A stretch of 64,000 bases of DNA from Streptomyces cyaneofuscatus (GCF_000718135.1 NZ_JOEM01000006.1:186001-250000); one strand, 5' to 3'; numbered from the stretch's first letter, positions 23,974 through 32,850 are shown. Numbers and translations: made by a program. Notes: a model not told the origin generated them from the sequence alone.

Positions 23974-24725
23974 TCATGCGGCGGACTCCACCCCTGGGGC
24001 GGAATCCTCCGGCGGGTCGAGGAGCCGGAAAGCGCAGTCTTCCGGACGCCGGCCCAAGCGCTGGACCATCAGAGCACCGAGGAGCGCAGCCCCCGGGCCG
24101 CACACCGGCCCCGCATCCATACCGACATAGAACAGGCCGTTCTCGTCCGGTTCCCGGTCCTCGTACTCGGCGTCGGCGGCCGGCACAAGGCAGAAGCCGA
24201 GAAGGTCGACGCGGAGGCCGACAGGCATCCCGGCAAAGAAGCACCAGCGGGCGGGCCAACCCCTCATCGTCACAGCCGGCGGCGACTACAGCGCCGAGCC
24301 CGTCAGGCAACGGGTACATCTCCTTGGGGATATCCAGCACACACCCTTCAGGTAGATGCCGGCGAGCTCCAGAAGCTCAGCAAGAACCTCCTCGTCGCTG
24401 CGCCACCCATCCTTCGGCGCCCAGTTTCCTTCCCGTAGAGATGAGGGATATCGGCCGTCACGTCCGGCGGGTCTTCCAGCACCAAGTCCGACAACTCGTC
24501 ATCCGGCTCTTTCGCCACTACGCCTTGCCCGTCCCGCTCTGGCCAGAGGAGCAGGTGGGGGACAGGGCGGTGGATGTATCGAGCGAGAAGAGACCGGATT
24601 GCGACCGGCAGTTGTTGCTCGCTGAGGCCTGGGCGCACCAGCACACAGATCTGGCCCGAGAGGACGGCCAGTGCCGCCTGCATACCGTGCTGCCCTAGAT
24701 CGATCTCCACCGCTTTCGCGTTCAT
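23974..24725 (-). pseudogene. Decayed gene of unknown function, several frameshifts
   Basis: Four consecutive minus-strand segments in different frames read like one protein of about 250 residues: MNAKAVEIDLGQHGMQAALA... from 24725 to about 24435; a segment with GWRSDEEVLAELLELAGIYL in a second frame; IPKEMYPLPDGLGAVVAAGCDDE in a third (around 24335-24265); and GMPVGLRVDLLGFCLVPAADAEYEDREPDENGLFYVG to the TGA at 23974 in a fourth. Each has Streptomyces coding character, and together they imply at least three frameshifts. I recognise no domain. It lies just outside attR, in the chromosome beside the insertion. Sequencing error is possible, but three shifts within 750 bases make genuine decay likelier. 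Confidence 0.7.
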
Positions 24726-25116
24726 CGTGTCCAGCAGCCCGGCAACTCCAACGCCCAGGCGTCATGTGCTCGAATCCTCCCGCAGGGCTCGTCCTCACCG
24801 TGGGTGCCCTCGGGTACGAATTGCGGTGCTCGCTTCCGCATGGGGCTTCCTTCCGTCGTCTGAACCGGGTGACCCAGTCTTGGCCCGGTCATGGAGAGGA
24901 AGGCGCAAAGTCGTGAAACGCCAAGTCGTGCGCGCCGCGCCTGCCACGCTCGCCAGCGCCAGCTCACGTCCCACGCATCGGACCGCAAAGCACTGTCCGG
25001 GCTGGTGATGTCCGGGAAGAATTCCGACCGGTTGGGCCTCTCTCACCCGCTCTGCCGCACACCTTTGGAAGGACAGGTGGGTGCGGGCGGAACGGTAACC
25101 GGCCGGCCGGAAACGA
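24726..25116. other. Intergenic interval, no gene seen
   Basis: About 390 bases between the pseudogene and the winged-HTH gene. Open frames here are short and lack the expected codon pattern, and no clear promoter or repeat was recognised. Confidence 0.5.
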
Positions 25117-25449
25117 TCAGTCGGACGGCGGGGTCTCCCCCTCGCCTCCCGAGGGGGCGTCAGCGAAGGCGACGATGCGGCGGAGTTCGGCGATGTGCCC
25201 CGCCAGGCCCCGTCGGCCGTCACGGGTGAGCGCGATCCAGGTACGGGGGTACGACGCCCCCCGCGCCTTGGTCACCTCCACATACCCCGCCCCCTCCAGC
25301 ACCTTGAGGTGCTTGCTGAGGACGGAGTCGCTCACCCCGAGGCTCTCGCGCACCCGGGAGAGCTCCATGCTGTCGACGGCCGCCAGCATGGCGCAGATCT
25401 GCAGCCGGTTCGGCGCGTGGATCACCGCGTCGTAGCGGGGTTCGGTCAC
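25117..25449 (-). CDS. Winged-helix transcriptional regulator
   Basis: A 110-residue regulator: RYDAVIHAPNRLQICAML begins a winged-helix domain, with the recognition helix in VSDSVLSKHLKVLEGAGYV and the wing in KARGASYPRTWIALTRDG. It resembles the single-domain winged-helix regulators of the MarR/ArsR-like type that are paired with small membrane proteins. It has no metal-binding cysteines, so a metal sensor is unlikely. The GTG start overlaps the stop of the upstream membrane protein (GTGA), so both are one operon. An inverted repeat in the operon's promoter is a possible autoregulatory operator. Confidence 0.85.
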   Translation of the reverse strand: MTEPRYDAVIHAPNRLQICAMLAAVDSMELSRVRESLGVSDSVLSKHLKVLEGAGYVEVTKARGASYPRTWIALTRDGRRGLAGHIAELRRIVAFADAPSGGEGETPPSD

Positions 25450-25925
25450 CGGCCCGCCCGCAGTTCCCGGCGTACGGTCGCGTCGACGCGGTACCCCATC
25501 ACCACGGTGAGCACACCGGCGGCCAGGCCCGCGCCGGTGATGGCCCAGCGGACGTCGAAGCCCCACTCCAGCGTCATGCCGGAGGCCACGAGCACCAGGC
25601 AGGCCAGCAGGTACGCCCCGAAGTACCGGGCCGCGTCGGGGGTGCTCGTATAGCGGTCGAAGGTGACGCCGCTGGTCCGGCTGAGAGCCCAGCCGAGCCC
25701 CAGGACCACGACGACGAACGGGCCCATGGCCCAGTCGGCCCACCGCAGGCTGATGGCCGCGCAGACGAACGCGAAGGCGAGCCCGAGGCCGCTGTGGTAC
25801 CACCAGGGGCTCGACACGCTGTCGGCGACGCGCGCCCTGGAGGCGGCCGCTTCACCCAGCGCGCGACGAGCCGCCTCGGCGTCGGGCAGCCCGGGAGAGG
25901 TCGATGAGAGCGAGCTGCTTTCCAT
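25446..25925 (-). CDS. Membrane protein coupled to a winged-HTH regulator
   Basis: A 159-residue protein with a soluble N-terminal 45 residues and four hydrophobic helices (about 47-62, 66-82, 103-120 and 125-145), the last followed by YRVDATVRRELRAGR. Such two-gene membrane protein/winged-HTH units are frequent in Streptomyces; the role is unknown. ATG 25923-25925 is preferred because upstream sequence in frame (to 26132) has poor codon bias and would include a Cys/Trp-rich extension. No Shine-Dalgarno is seen, but a -10-like sequence sits very close, so a leaderless message is possible. Confidence 0.82.
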   Translation of the reverse strand: MESSSLSSTSPGLPDAEAARRALGEAAASRARVADSVSSPWWYHSGLGLAFAFVCAAISLRWADWAMGPFVVVVLGLGWALSRTSGVTFDRYTSTPDAARYFGAYLLACLVLVASGMTLEWGFDVRWAITGAGLAAGVLTVVMGYRVDATVRRELRAGR

Positions 25926-26314
25926 GTCGGAAAGTAATACAAACCACTGTCCACTACGGCAAGTACTTTCCGCCGCATAACCACAGAAGGAGTGCTCCAG
26001 CAGGAAAGGGGCGGCCTCCACGTTGGGCCGTACGGATGAAACCGCCGTCGCCCGCAGCGGCCGCCCTCCGCTCCGTACGGGCCCGAACCGCCACCGGCCA
26101 CAGTGCGCGCGGGCGCACAACCTTTCCTTCAACTCGCCTGTTTCTCCACGGAGTTAAGGGTTCATCTACGCGCAGAGCATCACCCGCCGAACGACCATCC
26201 GGTCATATCAGACGACTTTTCGCGCGGGCATTACCGGTGGGTACCACGAGCTGCTAGACACTGCATCGCACCTTCAACCCCCCACCCACCCCCACACTTC
26301 GAAGGTCGGCAGCC
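25926..26314. other. Divergent intergenic interval before the secreted hydrolase
   Basis: No gene is supported. Apart from the inverted repeat at 25928-25972 I see no distinctive structure; it should contain the promoter of the hydrolase gene. Confidence 0.5.
25928..25972. promoter_or_regulatory. Inverted repeat cggaaagta ... tactttccg, likely operator
   Basis: Perfect 9-bp arms at 25928-25936 and 25964-25972, 27 bp apart, directly upstream of the membrane-protein/winged-HTH operon. Confidence 0.7.
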
Positions 26315-27121
26315 ATGTCCGTACGTAGGTTCTGGGCATCCCTATCCACTCTCGCACTCACCGCCGTGGCCGCTCTTGGTGTCGCCGGGACCGCCGTCGC
26401 GGCGGACTCCGCCGCCGCGGGCGGTTATGTCGCGCTCGGCGACTCCTACTCCTCCGGTGTCGGCGCCGGGGACTACCTCCCCGACAGCGGCGACTGCCGT
26501 CGCAGCGCCAACGCCTATCCGCAGCTGTGGGCGGCGGCGAACTCCCCCACCTCGTTCGCCTTCGTCGCCTGCTCGGGGGCGACCACCTCTTCCGTCGCCA
26601 GTGGTCAGCTGGGCGCGCTCGACGCGTCCACCGCGCTGGTCAGCGTTACGGCCGGAGGCAACGACGTCGGGTTCGCCGATGTCATGCAGGACTGCGTGCT
26701 GGGGAGCGAGGCCACCTGCATCAGCAGCGTGAACGCCGCTGTCGCCGAGATGAACAACTCCCTTCCCGGCAGCCTCGACTCGCTGTACGCCGGCATCCGC
26801 TCCGGGGCACCCTCCGCCCAGGTCGTGGTCCTCGGGTATCCGCGCTTCTACCAGCTCTCCGGCAGCTGCGTCGCGGGGCTCACCGAGGCCGAGCGGGCCG
26901 CGATCAACGATGCGTCGGACGTGCTGAACGGGGTCCTCGCCAAGCGGGCGGCCGATGCCGGCTTCACCTTCTCCAGCGTCGTCGACGAGTTCACCGGGCA
27001 TGAGCTGTGCTCCGGCGACGCCTGGCTCCACAGCGTGACCGTGCCCGTCCAGAACTCGTACCACCCCACCGCCGCCGGGCAGTCGGGCGGCTATCTGCCT
27101 GCCTTCCGGTCAGTGGTGTAG
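26315..27121 (+). CDS. Secreted SGNH/GDSL-family lipase or esterase
   Basis: A 268-residue protein with an N-terminal signal peptide (VRRF, then about 20 hydrophobic residues, AGTAVA-AD cleavage near 30). SGNH motifs: GDSYSSG (42-48, nucleophile Ser44), CSGATT, GGND (block III) and the C-terminal YHPTAAG with catalytic His250. Six cysteines suggest three disulfides, as in the Streptomyces extracellular lipases of this type (the S. rimosus/S. coelicolor SGNH lipases). It should hydrolyse lipid or other esters outside the cell. The ATG is preceded by a GAAGG-type ribosome-binding site. Confidence 0.93.
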   Translation: MSVRRFWASLSTLALTAVAALGVAGTAVAADSAAAGGYVALGDSYSSGVGAGDYLPDSGDCRRSANAYPQLWAAANSPTSFAFVACSGATTSSVASGQLGALDASTALVSVTAGGNDVGFADVMQDCVLGSEATCISSVNAAVAEMNNSLPGSLDSLYAGIRSGAPSAQVVVLGYPRFYQLSGSCVAGLTEAERAAINDASDVLNGVLAKRAADAGFTFSSVVDEFTGHELCSGDAWLHSVTVPVQNSYHPTAAGQSGGYLPAFRSVV

Positions 27122-27196
27122 CGGGGGGCTATTCCTGTTCCTGTGTCTGTGTCTGTACGGAGGCGACTCGCCGGGTGATCCGGGTGGGCCGCCTCT

Positions 27197-27607
27197 TCAG
27201 TACCTCTCCACCAAGTGCTCGCGGCCCGCCGGGGGTTCGTACGACTCCGGCCAGAAGTCCGTCACCCCGGTGATCAAGCCCCGGTCGTCGAAGGTGAAGA
27301 AGTGGATCGCGTGTGTCTCCTCCGGGCCGACCGTGACCTCGGTCCGCGCCGCCGCCTGGAGGCCCTCGGCGTCGGCGACGATCCGCTCGATGCGGATGTG
27401 CCAGTCGCCCGGGTACTCCTGGTTGAAACGCACGTAGCGCTCCTTGCCGTGGATGCGCTCCCTGGTCTGCGGGAGCTCGTACACCACGTCGTCCGCCAGC
27501 GTCGCCGCGAACGCGTCCCAGTCGCGGGCGTCGGCCGTCGCCCAGTACGTCTCCACCGCCGTGCGCAGGGCGCCCGTGGTGATGCTTCTACTCGTCTCGT
27601 CGGTCAT
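27197..27607 (-). CDS. NTF2-like (SnoaL-type) protein
   Basis: A 136-residue single-domain protein with the cone-shaped NTF2 pattern: a helical start (TGALRTAVETYWATADARDWDAFAATLADDVVYELP), a RIHGKERYVRF strand-helix and sheet segments AARTEVTV and HAIHFFTFDDRGLITGVTDFW. This family includes ketosteroid-isomerase-like enzymes and non-enzymatic ligand binders; no specific catalytic set is evident. ATG 27605-27607 is preferred over a start 10 codons upstream. It is convergent with the lipase and lies 48 bp downstream of the methyltransferase gene on the same strand, so they could be co-transcribed. Confidence 0.85.
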   Translation of the reverse strand: MTDETSRSITTGALRTAVETYWATADARDWDAFAATLADDVVYELPQTRERIHGKERYVRFNQEYPGDWHIRIERIVADAEGLQAAARTEVTVGPEETHAIHFFTFDDRGLITGVTDFWPESYEPPAGREHLVERY

Positions 27608-27655
27608 GGGAGTGAGTGTGGCGTGCGGCACTGACAATGGCCCGGAGCGCTGCTG

Positions 27656-28498
27656 TTACGCCTCGGTCGGCTTGAAGCGTGTCGCCTTCAGCGAGTACAT
27701 CAGCGGGATCCGGGGACGGTCCGCCGGGAAGCGGTAGTGGCCGTCCGCGTGGCGCTCCAGCGTGCCGAAGCGCGGGAAGAGCGAGACGTCGTGCTCGTGG
27801 AGGAACTCGATCCGCAGGCCGGCCGCCGCGAGCGCCGTCACCACCTCGCCCACCGGGTGCTGCCACTCGACGCTGCGGTTGTGCACGGTCGGCGCGTCGA
27901 AGTCGGCATACGTCCCGGGGGTCTCGTCCACCCAGGCCTCACGGCTGAAGTAGTCGTGGGTGACGACCGAGCCGGTCCCGTCGTCCAGCGTGTCGGTGAG
28001 GGGGTGGAACTCCGCGAGGTAGAGGAAGCCGCCAGGGGCGACCAGCGAGGCCGCCGTCTCGGCCCAGCGCTCCATGTCGGGCAGCCAGTTCAGCGCGCCG
28101 ATGCCCGTGTAGACGATGTCGTACGAGGAGTCGGGGACGGCCGTCGCGGCGTCGTACACATCGGCCGCCACGAACGCCGCGCGGTCCGGGCCCAGGCCCA
28201 GCGATTCCGCCAGGCCCCGGGCGGTCTCCACGGCGGGCTCGGAGAAGTCCAGGCCCACCACCTGCGCGGCGCCGTGCCGCGCCCAGGACAGGGTGTCCAG
28301 GCCGATGTGGCACTGGAGGTGCAGCAGGGTCTTTCCCGTGACGTCGCCGACCTCCGCCAGCTCGAACGGGCGCAGCGCGTCCTTGCCCGCCCGGAACGCC
28401 TCCAGGTCGTAGAAGTCGCTCGCCGCGTGTATCGGCACGCGCTCGTCCCAGCGTGCGCGGTTGGCGTCCTGCCAGTCGTCCGGCGTCGGGGAGTACAT
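27656..28498 (-). CDS. Class I SAM-dependent methyltransferase
   Basis: A 280-residue protein. Motif I is LLHLQCHIGLDTLSWA with following VVGLDFSEPAVETAR (acidic SAM-ribose residue), then FVAADVYDA and a DIVYTGIGALNWLPD motif before LVAPGGFLYLAEFHP, all in the order of class I methyltransferases. The substrate is unknown; it looks like the common UbiE-like stand-alone enzymes. ATG 28496-28498 is chosen (MYSPTPDD); the extension to 28546 is Pro/Ser rich and weakly coding. It is divergent from the S9 peptidase gene with a promoter region holding tandem repeats. Confidence 0.88.
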   Translation of the reverse strand: MYSPTPDDWQDANRARWDERVPIHAASDFYDLEAFRAGKDALRPFELAEVGDVTGKTLLHLQCHIGLDTLSWARHGAAQVVGLDFSEPAVETARGLAESLGLGPDRAAFVAADVYDAATAVPDSSYDIVYTGIGALNWLPDMERWAETAASLVAPGGFLYLAEFHPLTDTLDDGTGSVVTHDYFSREAWVDETPGTYADFDAPTVHNRSVEWQHPVGEVVTALAAAGLRIEFLHEHDVSLFPRFGTLERHADGHYRFPADRPRIPLMYSLKATRFKPTEA

Positions 28499-28538
28499 AT
28501 CCGAAAAGTTACCCACCGGGTGGGAGGGGCGCGAGCGG

Positions 28539-28547
28539 TTATCCACA
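28539..28547 (+). promoter_or_regulatory. DnaA-box-like sequence TTATCCACA
   Basis: A perfect match to the classical 9-mer DnaA box in the methyltransferase/peptidase spacer. A TGTGGACGG at about 28604 resembles a second box in the other orientation. It may be fortuitous. Confidence 0.5.
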
Positions 28548-28548
28548 G

Positions 28549-28589
28549 GCGGAGGGGGCCGGTCATATCGCGGAGGGGCCGGTCATATC
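28549..28589. repeat. Tandem direct repeat of 20-21 bp in divergent promoter region
   Basis: Two copies of gcggagggg(g)ccggtcatatc, 28549-28569 and 28570-28589, differing by one G. It is a candidate for a repeated regulator site. Confidence 0.9.
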
Positions 28590-28651
28590 TTCGTAAGGGG
28601 GTTGTGGACGGGCTGCTCCGGTCGGGCGGGGGATCGGGTTGGATGGAGGGC

Positions 28652-30484
28652 ATGAGCGAATCGGAGAATGTCTCGACCATGCCGGAGTGGGAGCAGCGGT
28701 TCCGCGCGCCCAGGGTGTCCCTGCCCGACTGGGCCGAGGACGCGCCTGACCGCTCGCTCTTCGTCTCCAACGCCACCGGGACCTACGAGCTGTACGCGTG
28801 GGACCGTGCGAGCGGGCGGCAGCGCCAGGTGACCGACCGGCCCAACGGGACCACCGACGGCGTGCTGACGCCGGACGGTGAGGCCATCTGGTGGTTCAGC
28901 GACACCGACGGCGACGAGTTCGGTGTGTGGATGCGCCAGCCCTTCGGCGGCGGGGAGGACGAGCCCGCCGCCCCGGGCCTCGCGCCCTCGTATCCGGCGG
29001 GCCTCGCCATCGGGCGCGACGGGTCCGCGGTGATCGGCCGTTCCACGGATGAGGACGGGACGACCATCCATCTGGTGCCGCCCTCGGGCAGTGACGGGAG
29101 CGGGGGCGAAGCCGTTGAGATCTATCGGCATCGCGAGTCCGCCGGTGTGGGGGATCTGTCCTACGACGGGACGCTCATCGCGCTGGAGCACACCGAGCAC
29201 GGCGACGCCATGCACTCCGCCCTGCGCGTGGTGCGCCCCGACGGCTCCACGGTGGCCGAGCTCGACGACACCGAGGGCGGCACCAAGGAGCTCGGGCTCG
29301 CCGTGCTGGGCTTCGCGCCGGTGGCCGGTGACCCCCGGCTCCTCGTGGGGCACCAGCGCCGGGGCCGGTGGGAGCCGATGATCTGGGACCCGGTCGCGGG
29401 CACGGAGACCGCGCTCCCCGTCGACCTGCCCGGGGATGTGGGTGCCGAGTGGTATCCGGACGGGTCCGCCCTGCTCATCGAGCACAGCTTCGAGGCCCGC
29501 AGCGAGCTGTGGCGGTACGAGCCGGGGGCCGCGGAGCCCGTGCGCGTCGAAACCCCCGCCGGGACGGTGTCGGGCGCGACGGCCCGGCCGGACGGGACGG
29601 TGGAGTACCTCTGGTCCTCGGCCGCGCAGCCGCCCGTGGTGCGGTCGACGAGCGGTGCGGTGGTCCTGGACCCGCCGGGCGCCAAGGCCCCGGCCTCGGT
29701 GGCCGTCGAGGACGCGTGGGTGGAGGGGCCGGGGGGCCGGATCCATGCCCTCGTGCAGAAGCCCGCCACCGGGGATGGGCCCTTCCCCACTGTTTTCGAG
29801 ATCCACGGTGGGCCGACCTGGCACGACAGTGACGCCTTCGCCTCCGGGCCCGCCGCCTGGGTGGACCACGGCTTCGCCGTCGTGCGGGTCAACTACCGGG
29901 GCTCGACCGGGTACGGCCGCGCCTGGACGGACGCCCTCAAGCACCGGGTCGGGCTGATCGAGCTGGAGGACATCGCGGCCGTGCGGGACTGGTCGGTGAA
30001 GTCCGGGCTGGCGGACCCGCAGCGCCTGGTGCTGGCCGGCGGCTCCTGGGGCGGCTACCTCACCCTGCTCGGCCTCGGCACCCAGCCCGACGCCTGGGCG
30101 CTGGGTCTCGCGGCGGTGCCGGTCGCGGACTACGTCACGGCGTACCACGACGAGATGGAGGCCCTGAAGGCGATGGACCGCACGCTGCTGGGCGGTACGC
30201 CGGAGGAGGTGCCCGAGCGCTTCGAGGCCTCGTCCCCGCTGACGTACGTCGACGCGGTGCGCGCTCCCGTCTACATCTCGGCGGGCGTCAACGATCCGCG
30301 CTGCCCCATCCGTCAGGTGGAGAATTACGTGGACCGGCTGGCGGCGCGCGGCGCGGTGCACGAGGTCTACCGGTACGACGCCGGGCATGGCTCGCTGGTG
30401 GTGGAGGAGCGCATCAAGCAGGTGCGGCTGGAGCTGGAGTTCGCCCTGAAGCACCTGGGGGGTGGTGACGTCCTGGGGGCGTGA
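28652..30484 (+). CDS. S9 family (prolyl oligopeptidase-like) serine peptidase
   Basis: A 610-residue protein: an N-terminal beta-propeller (about 30-330, repeated strands such as LFVSNATGTYELYAWD and LVGHQRRGRWEPMIWD) gating a C-terminal alpha/beta-hydrolase domain. The catalytic triad is visible: Ser465 in GGSWGG, Asp548 in NDPRCP and His579 in DAGHGS. These enzymes cleave short peptides, often after Pro or as acylaminoacyl peptidases. There is no signal peptide, so it acts in the cytoplasm. ATG 28652 is preferred, as upstream open sequence overlaps the divergent methyltransferase gene. Confidence 0.92.
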   Translation: MSESENVSTMPEWEQRFRAPRVSLPDWAEDAPDRSLFVSNATGTYELYAWDRASGRQRQVTDRPNGTTDGVLTPDGEAIWWFSDTDGDEFGVWMRQPFGGGEDEPAAPGLAPSYPAGLAIGRDGSAVIGRSTDEDGTTIHLVPPSGSDGSGGEAVEIYRHRESAGVGDLSYDGTLIALEHTEHGDAMHSALRVVRPDGSTVAELDDTEGGTKELGLAVLGFAPVAGDPRLLVGHQRRGRWEPMIWDPVAGTETALPVDLPGDVGAEWYPDGSALLIEHSFEARSELWRYEPGAAEPVRVETPAGTVSGATARPDGTVEYLWSSAAQPPVVRSTSGAVVLDPPGAKAPASVAVEDAWVEGPGGRIHALVQKPATGDGPFPTVFEIHGGPTWHDSDAFASGPAAWVDHGFAVVRVNYRGSTGYGRAWTDALKHRVGLIELEDIAAVRDWSVKSGLADPQRLVLAGGSWGGYLTLLGLGTQPDAWALGLAAVPVADYVTAYHDEMEALKAMDRTLLGGTPEEVPERFEASSPLTYVDAVRAPVYISAGVNDPRCPIRQVENYVDRLAARGAVHEVYRYDAGHGSLVVEERIKQVRLELEFALKHLGGGDVLGA

Positions 30485-30575
30485 GGGTCTGGCGGGCCCC
30501 CACAGGGACGTAAGAGGCGGATAAAGGGGCGACCCCGCTCCAGAGGGCCGGAGCGGGGAACCGTACCTTGGTGGG

Positions 30576-31463
30576 GTGTACCGGTTCCTGCTGACCCCGC
30601 GATGGTGGGGGATCAACCTCTTCGTCGTGCTGGCCATCCCGTTCTGCGTGTTCATGGGCACCTGGCAGCTCGGCCGCTTCGAGGACCGTGTGCAGTCGCA
30701 CGAGCAGGCGGAGAAAGCGCCCGATCCGAGCACCCGGGCCGCGAAGCCGCTGGACGAGCTGCTGCCCGTCGACAAGGTGACGTCCGGCCGCCCGGCCGTC
30801 GCGACCGGGACGTACGCCGACCAGTTCCTGGTCCCCGGCCGTGAGCTGGACGAGCGACGCGGCTTCTACGTCCTGAGCCTGCTGCGGACCGAGGGGGGCA
30901 AGGCCCTGCCGGTGGTACGCGGGTGGCTGCCCGGCACCGCGGGCAGCGTCCCCGTGCCGGCCGCGCCGCAGGGCGAGGTCACCGTCACCGGGGACCTCCA
31001 GGCCTCCGAGAACATCCACAGTGACGGCGTCGACACCAGAGGCGGGCTCCCCGCGGGCCAGCTCGGCATGATCAGTGCCGCGTCCCTGGTGAACCTGGTC
31101 GACTACGACGTGTACGACGCCTGGGTGACGCTTCCCGAGGCGGAGGCGGGCGGTGCGGGTGGCGCGTTGAAGCCGGTGCCCGCCGCCGCCCCGCAGGGCA
31201 GCGGGCTCGACCTCAAGGCGTTCCAGAACCTGGGGTACACGGGCGAGTGGTTCGTCTTCGCGGGCTTCGTGCTCTTCATGTGGTTCCGGCTGGTCCGCCG
31301 CGAGGCCGAGGCCGTCCGCGATGTCGCCCTCGGGCTCGTGCCGGAGGGCGAGGAGCCCCAGGAGGGCGAGAAAGCCGACGCCGGCGTTGCGGGAGCCGAG
31401 AAAGCCGAGCGAGCCGAGGCCGTACCGGCGTCTGAGACGACGAAGGCCGCGCAGGGATCGTAA
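30576..31463 (+). CDS. SURF1-family cytochrome oxidase assembly protein
   Basis: A 295-residue protein beginning MYRFLLTPRWWGINLFVVLAIPFCVFMGTWQLGRF, the hallmark of actinobacterial SURF1: a first membrane helix at about 9-32, a large extracytoplasmic domain and a second helix near FVFAGFVLFMWFRLVRREAEAV (about 222-245). The C-terminal tail is acidic/Ala-rich and low complexity. SURF1 helps haem insertion into cytochrome c oxidase. Start is GTG 30576. It lies 91 bp after the S9 peptidase and is convergent with the sigma-associated membrane protein. Confidence 0.9.
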   Translation: MYRFLLTPRWWGINLFVVLAIPFCVFMGTWQLGRFEDRVQSHEQAEKAPDPSTRAAKPLDELLPVDKVTSGRPAVATGTYADQFLVPGRELDERRGFYVLSLLRTEGGKALPVVRGWLPGTAGSVPVPAAPQGEVTVTGDLQASENIHSDGVDTRGGLPAGQLGMISAASLVNLVDYDVYDAWVTLPEAEAGGAGGALKPVPAAAPQGSGLDLKAFQNLGYTGEWFVFAGFVLFMWFRLVRREAEAVRDVALGLVPEGEEPQEGEKADAGVAGAEKAERAEAVPASETTKAAQGS

Positions 31464-31572
31464 GGCCCGTTGCGCTAGTAGGGCTCGTGGGGCCCTCAAG
31501 GGTCCGGTGAGCTCGTGGGGCTCTCAGGGGCCCGGTGAGTCTGTCGCGTTCTCGGTCGCGGCGGTGGTCCGG

Positions 31573-32850
31573 CTACGACGTGGGCAGTACGCCCGTCCGG
31601 TAGATCGTGCCCGCGCAGGCGTTGTCGATCTTCGTCTCGGCCGTGGGCGCGCCCGTCTCCGGGGTGTGCGTCACGGCGATGCTGCCGTCCGCCGAGGAGC
31701 CGTCCTCCCGCAGCGACTGGGTGTCGGTGCCGGACTGGCCGGAGCTCTCGCCCGTCGATCCCCCGGTGCTCGTGCCCGTGTCCGGCGACGGGGTGGGGGT
31801 CGGTGAGGGGGCCACGGTCGGGCAGGTGTCGTCGGGGACCCAGGCGAACTGCACCTCGTAGGCCATGGAGGGCTTCAGCAGCACCGTGCCCGGCTCCTGC
31901 GAGGGGTCGGGCAGGCCGGGGGCCGCGTCGCCCGCCGTGTGCTGGATGACGTTGATCTTGAGTGGGTCGGCGGCGCCGAGGGCGGTGAAGCCGACGGTGC
32001 CGTTGCTGCTGACCGTGCAGTCCGCGCCGGAGACGTTCGCGATCTTGAAGCTGCCGTAGACCGTGCCGTCGGCGCCCGGGGTGCCCGCTCCCGCGGAGGC
32101 GACGCCGAGCTGGCCCGGGTCGCAGACCGGCAGGGCGGCGAGATCCGCCGGCGGGGGCGTGGAGGGGCCGCCCGTCGTGGCGCCATCCACCGGGTCCTCC
32201 GTGCGGTCCGCCGAGGGGTTCTCCTCGGAAGGCTGCGGTTCGCCGACGCTGCCCCGGCTCTCCTGGTAGGTGGGCTCCACGGTCCGGTCGCCCGGCGCCT
32301 GGGGCCCCGGCTCCGCCCCCTTGCCGCCCTGGGCCTGCTCGCCGTGTCCGGCGATGGCGGGGGACGCGGTGGCCGGGCCGTCGGAGTTCGCCACGTGCAC
32401 GAAGGCGGGGACCGCGGTGCCGATCAGCAGCGCCGCCGCGGCCGCGCCGACGACGGCCTGCCGCCGGCGGGCGCGCCGGGCGGGCACCGCGCGCTGGAGG
32501 TGCTCCAGGGTCCGGTCGGAGGGTTCGAGGTCCCCCACGGCACCGTGCAGCATCCGGCGCAGGGCGGCCTCGTCCAGCTCGCCGTCACCGGTTCCGAGCC
32601 CGCTCCGGACGCCCGCGAAGAGGTCGGTGAGCGTACCGGCGGAGGAGTCCGCGGAGTCGGCGGGGACGCTCTCGTCCGGTTCTCGGGGCGCGCTCTTCCC
32701 GCCCGGAGCGCCCGGACCGCGCGGACCGTCCGGTCGGTCCGGCTGCTCCGGATCGGTGTGCGGAGTGTTCTCCGGCCCGTGGTTCACAATTCCGTTTCCC
32801 GTCGGGTCATTCTCGTGCCTGTGCTCGTGCCGGTGGCCGGGCCCGCTCAT
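31573..32850 (-). CDS. Single-span membrane protein coupled to sigma factor, possible anti-sigma
   Basis: A 425-residue protein: a Pro/His-rich cytoplasmic start, a helical segment at about 71-125 (LTDLFAGVRSGLG...LDEAALRRMLHGAVGDLEPSDRTLEHLQRAV), one membrane helix (about 132-153), an external Ser/Thr/Pro-rich linker, a beta-rich domain (about 240-345, with three Cys) and a low-complexity Ser/Gly tail. The start overlaps the sigma factor stop, so the two are co-translated. That topology resembles membrane anti-sigma factors, but I see no ZAS (HxxxCxxC) motif. A membrane sensor of this sigma factor is therefore a hypothesis. The order matches the sigma factor-membrane protein pair upstream of asd in S. 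coelicolor. Confidence 0.85.
   Translation of the reverse strand: MSGPGHRHEHRHENDPTGNGIVNHGPENTPHTDPEQPDRPDGPRGPGAPGGKSAPREPDESVPADSADSSAGTLTDLFAGVRSGLGTGDGELDEAALRRMLHGAVGDLEPSDRTLEHLQRAVPARRARRRQAVVGAAAAALLIGTAVPAFVHVANSDGPATASPAIAGHGEQAQGGKGAEPGPQAPGDRTVEPTYQESRGSVGEPQPSEENPSADRTEDPVDGATTGGPSTPPPADLAALPVCDPGQLGVASAGAGTPGADGTVYGSFKIANVSGADCTVSSNGTVGFTALGAADPLKINVIQHTAGDAAPGLPDPSQEPGTVLLKPSMAYEVQFAWVPDDTCPTVAPSPTPTPSPDTGTSTGGSTGESSGQSGTDTQSLREDGSSADGSIAVTHTPETGAPTAETKIDNACAGTIYRTGVLPTS

Noticed and set aside
24722..24988. Minus-strand reading frame beyond the pseudogene
   Set aside because: Arg/Trp-rich composition, no motif, no ribosome-binding site; not supported as a gene.
28539..28547. 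Chromosomal replication origin
   Set aside because: Only one perfect and one weak DnaA-box-like site; no cluster of boxes and no dnaA/dnaN genes nearby.
27737..28651. Extension of the S9 peptidase frame upstream by about 305 codons
   Set aside because: This stretch is the antisense of the methyltransferase gene; the peptidase homology begins at ATG 28652.
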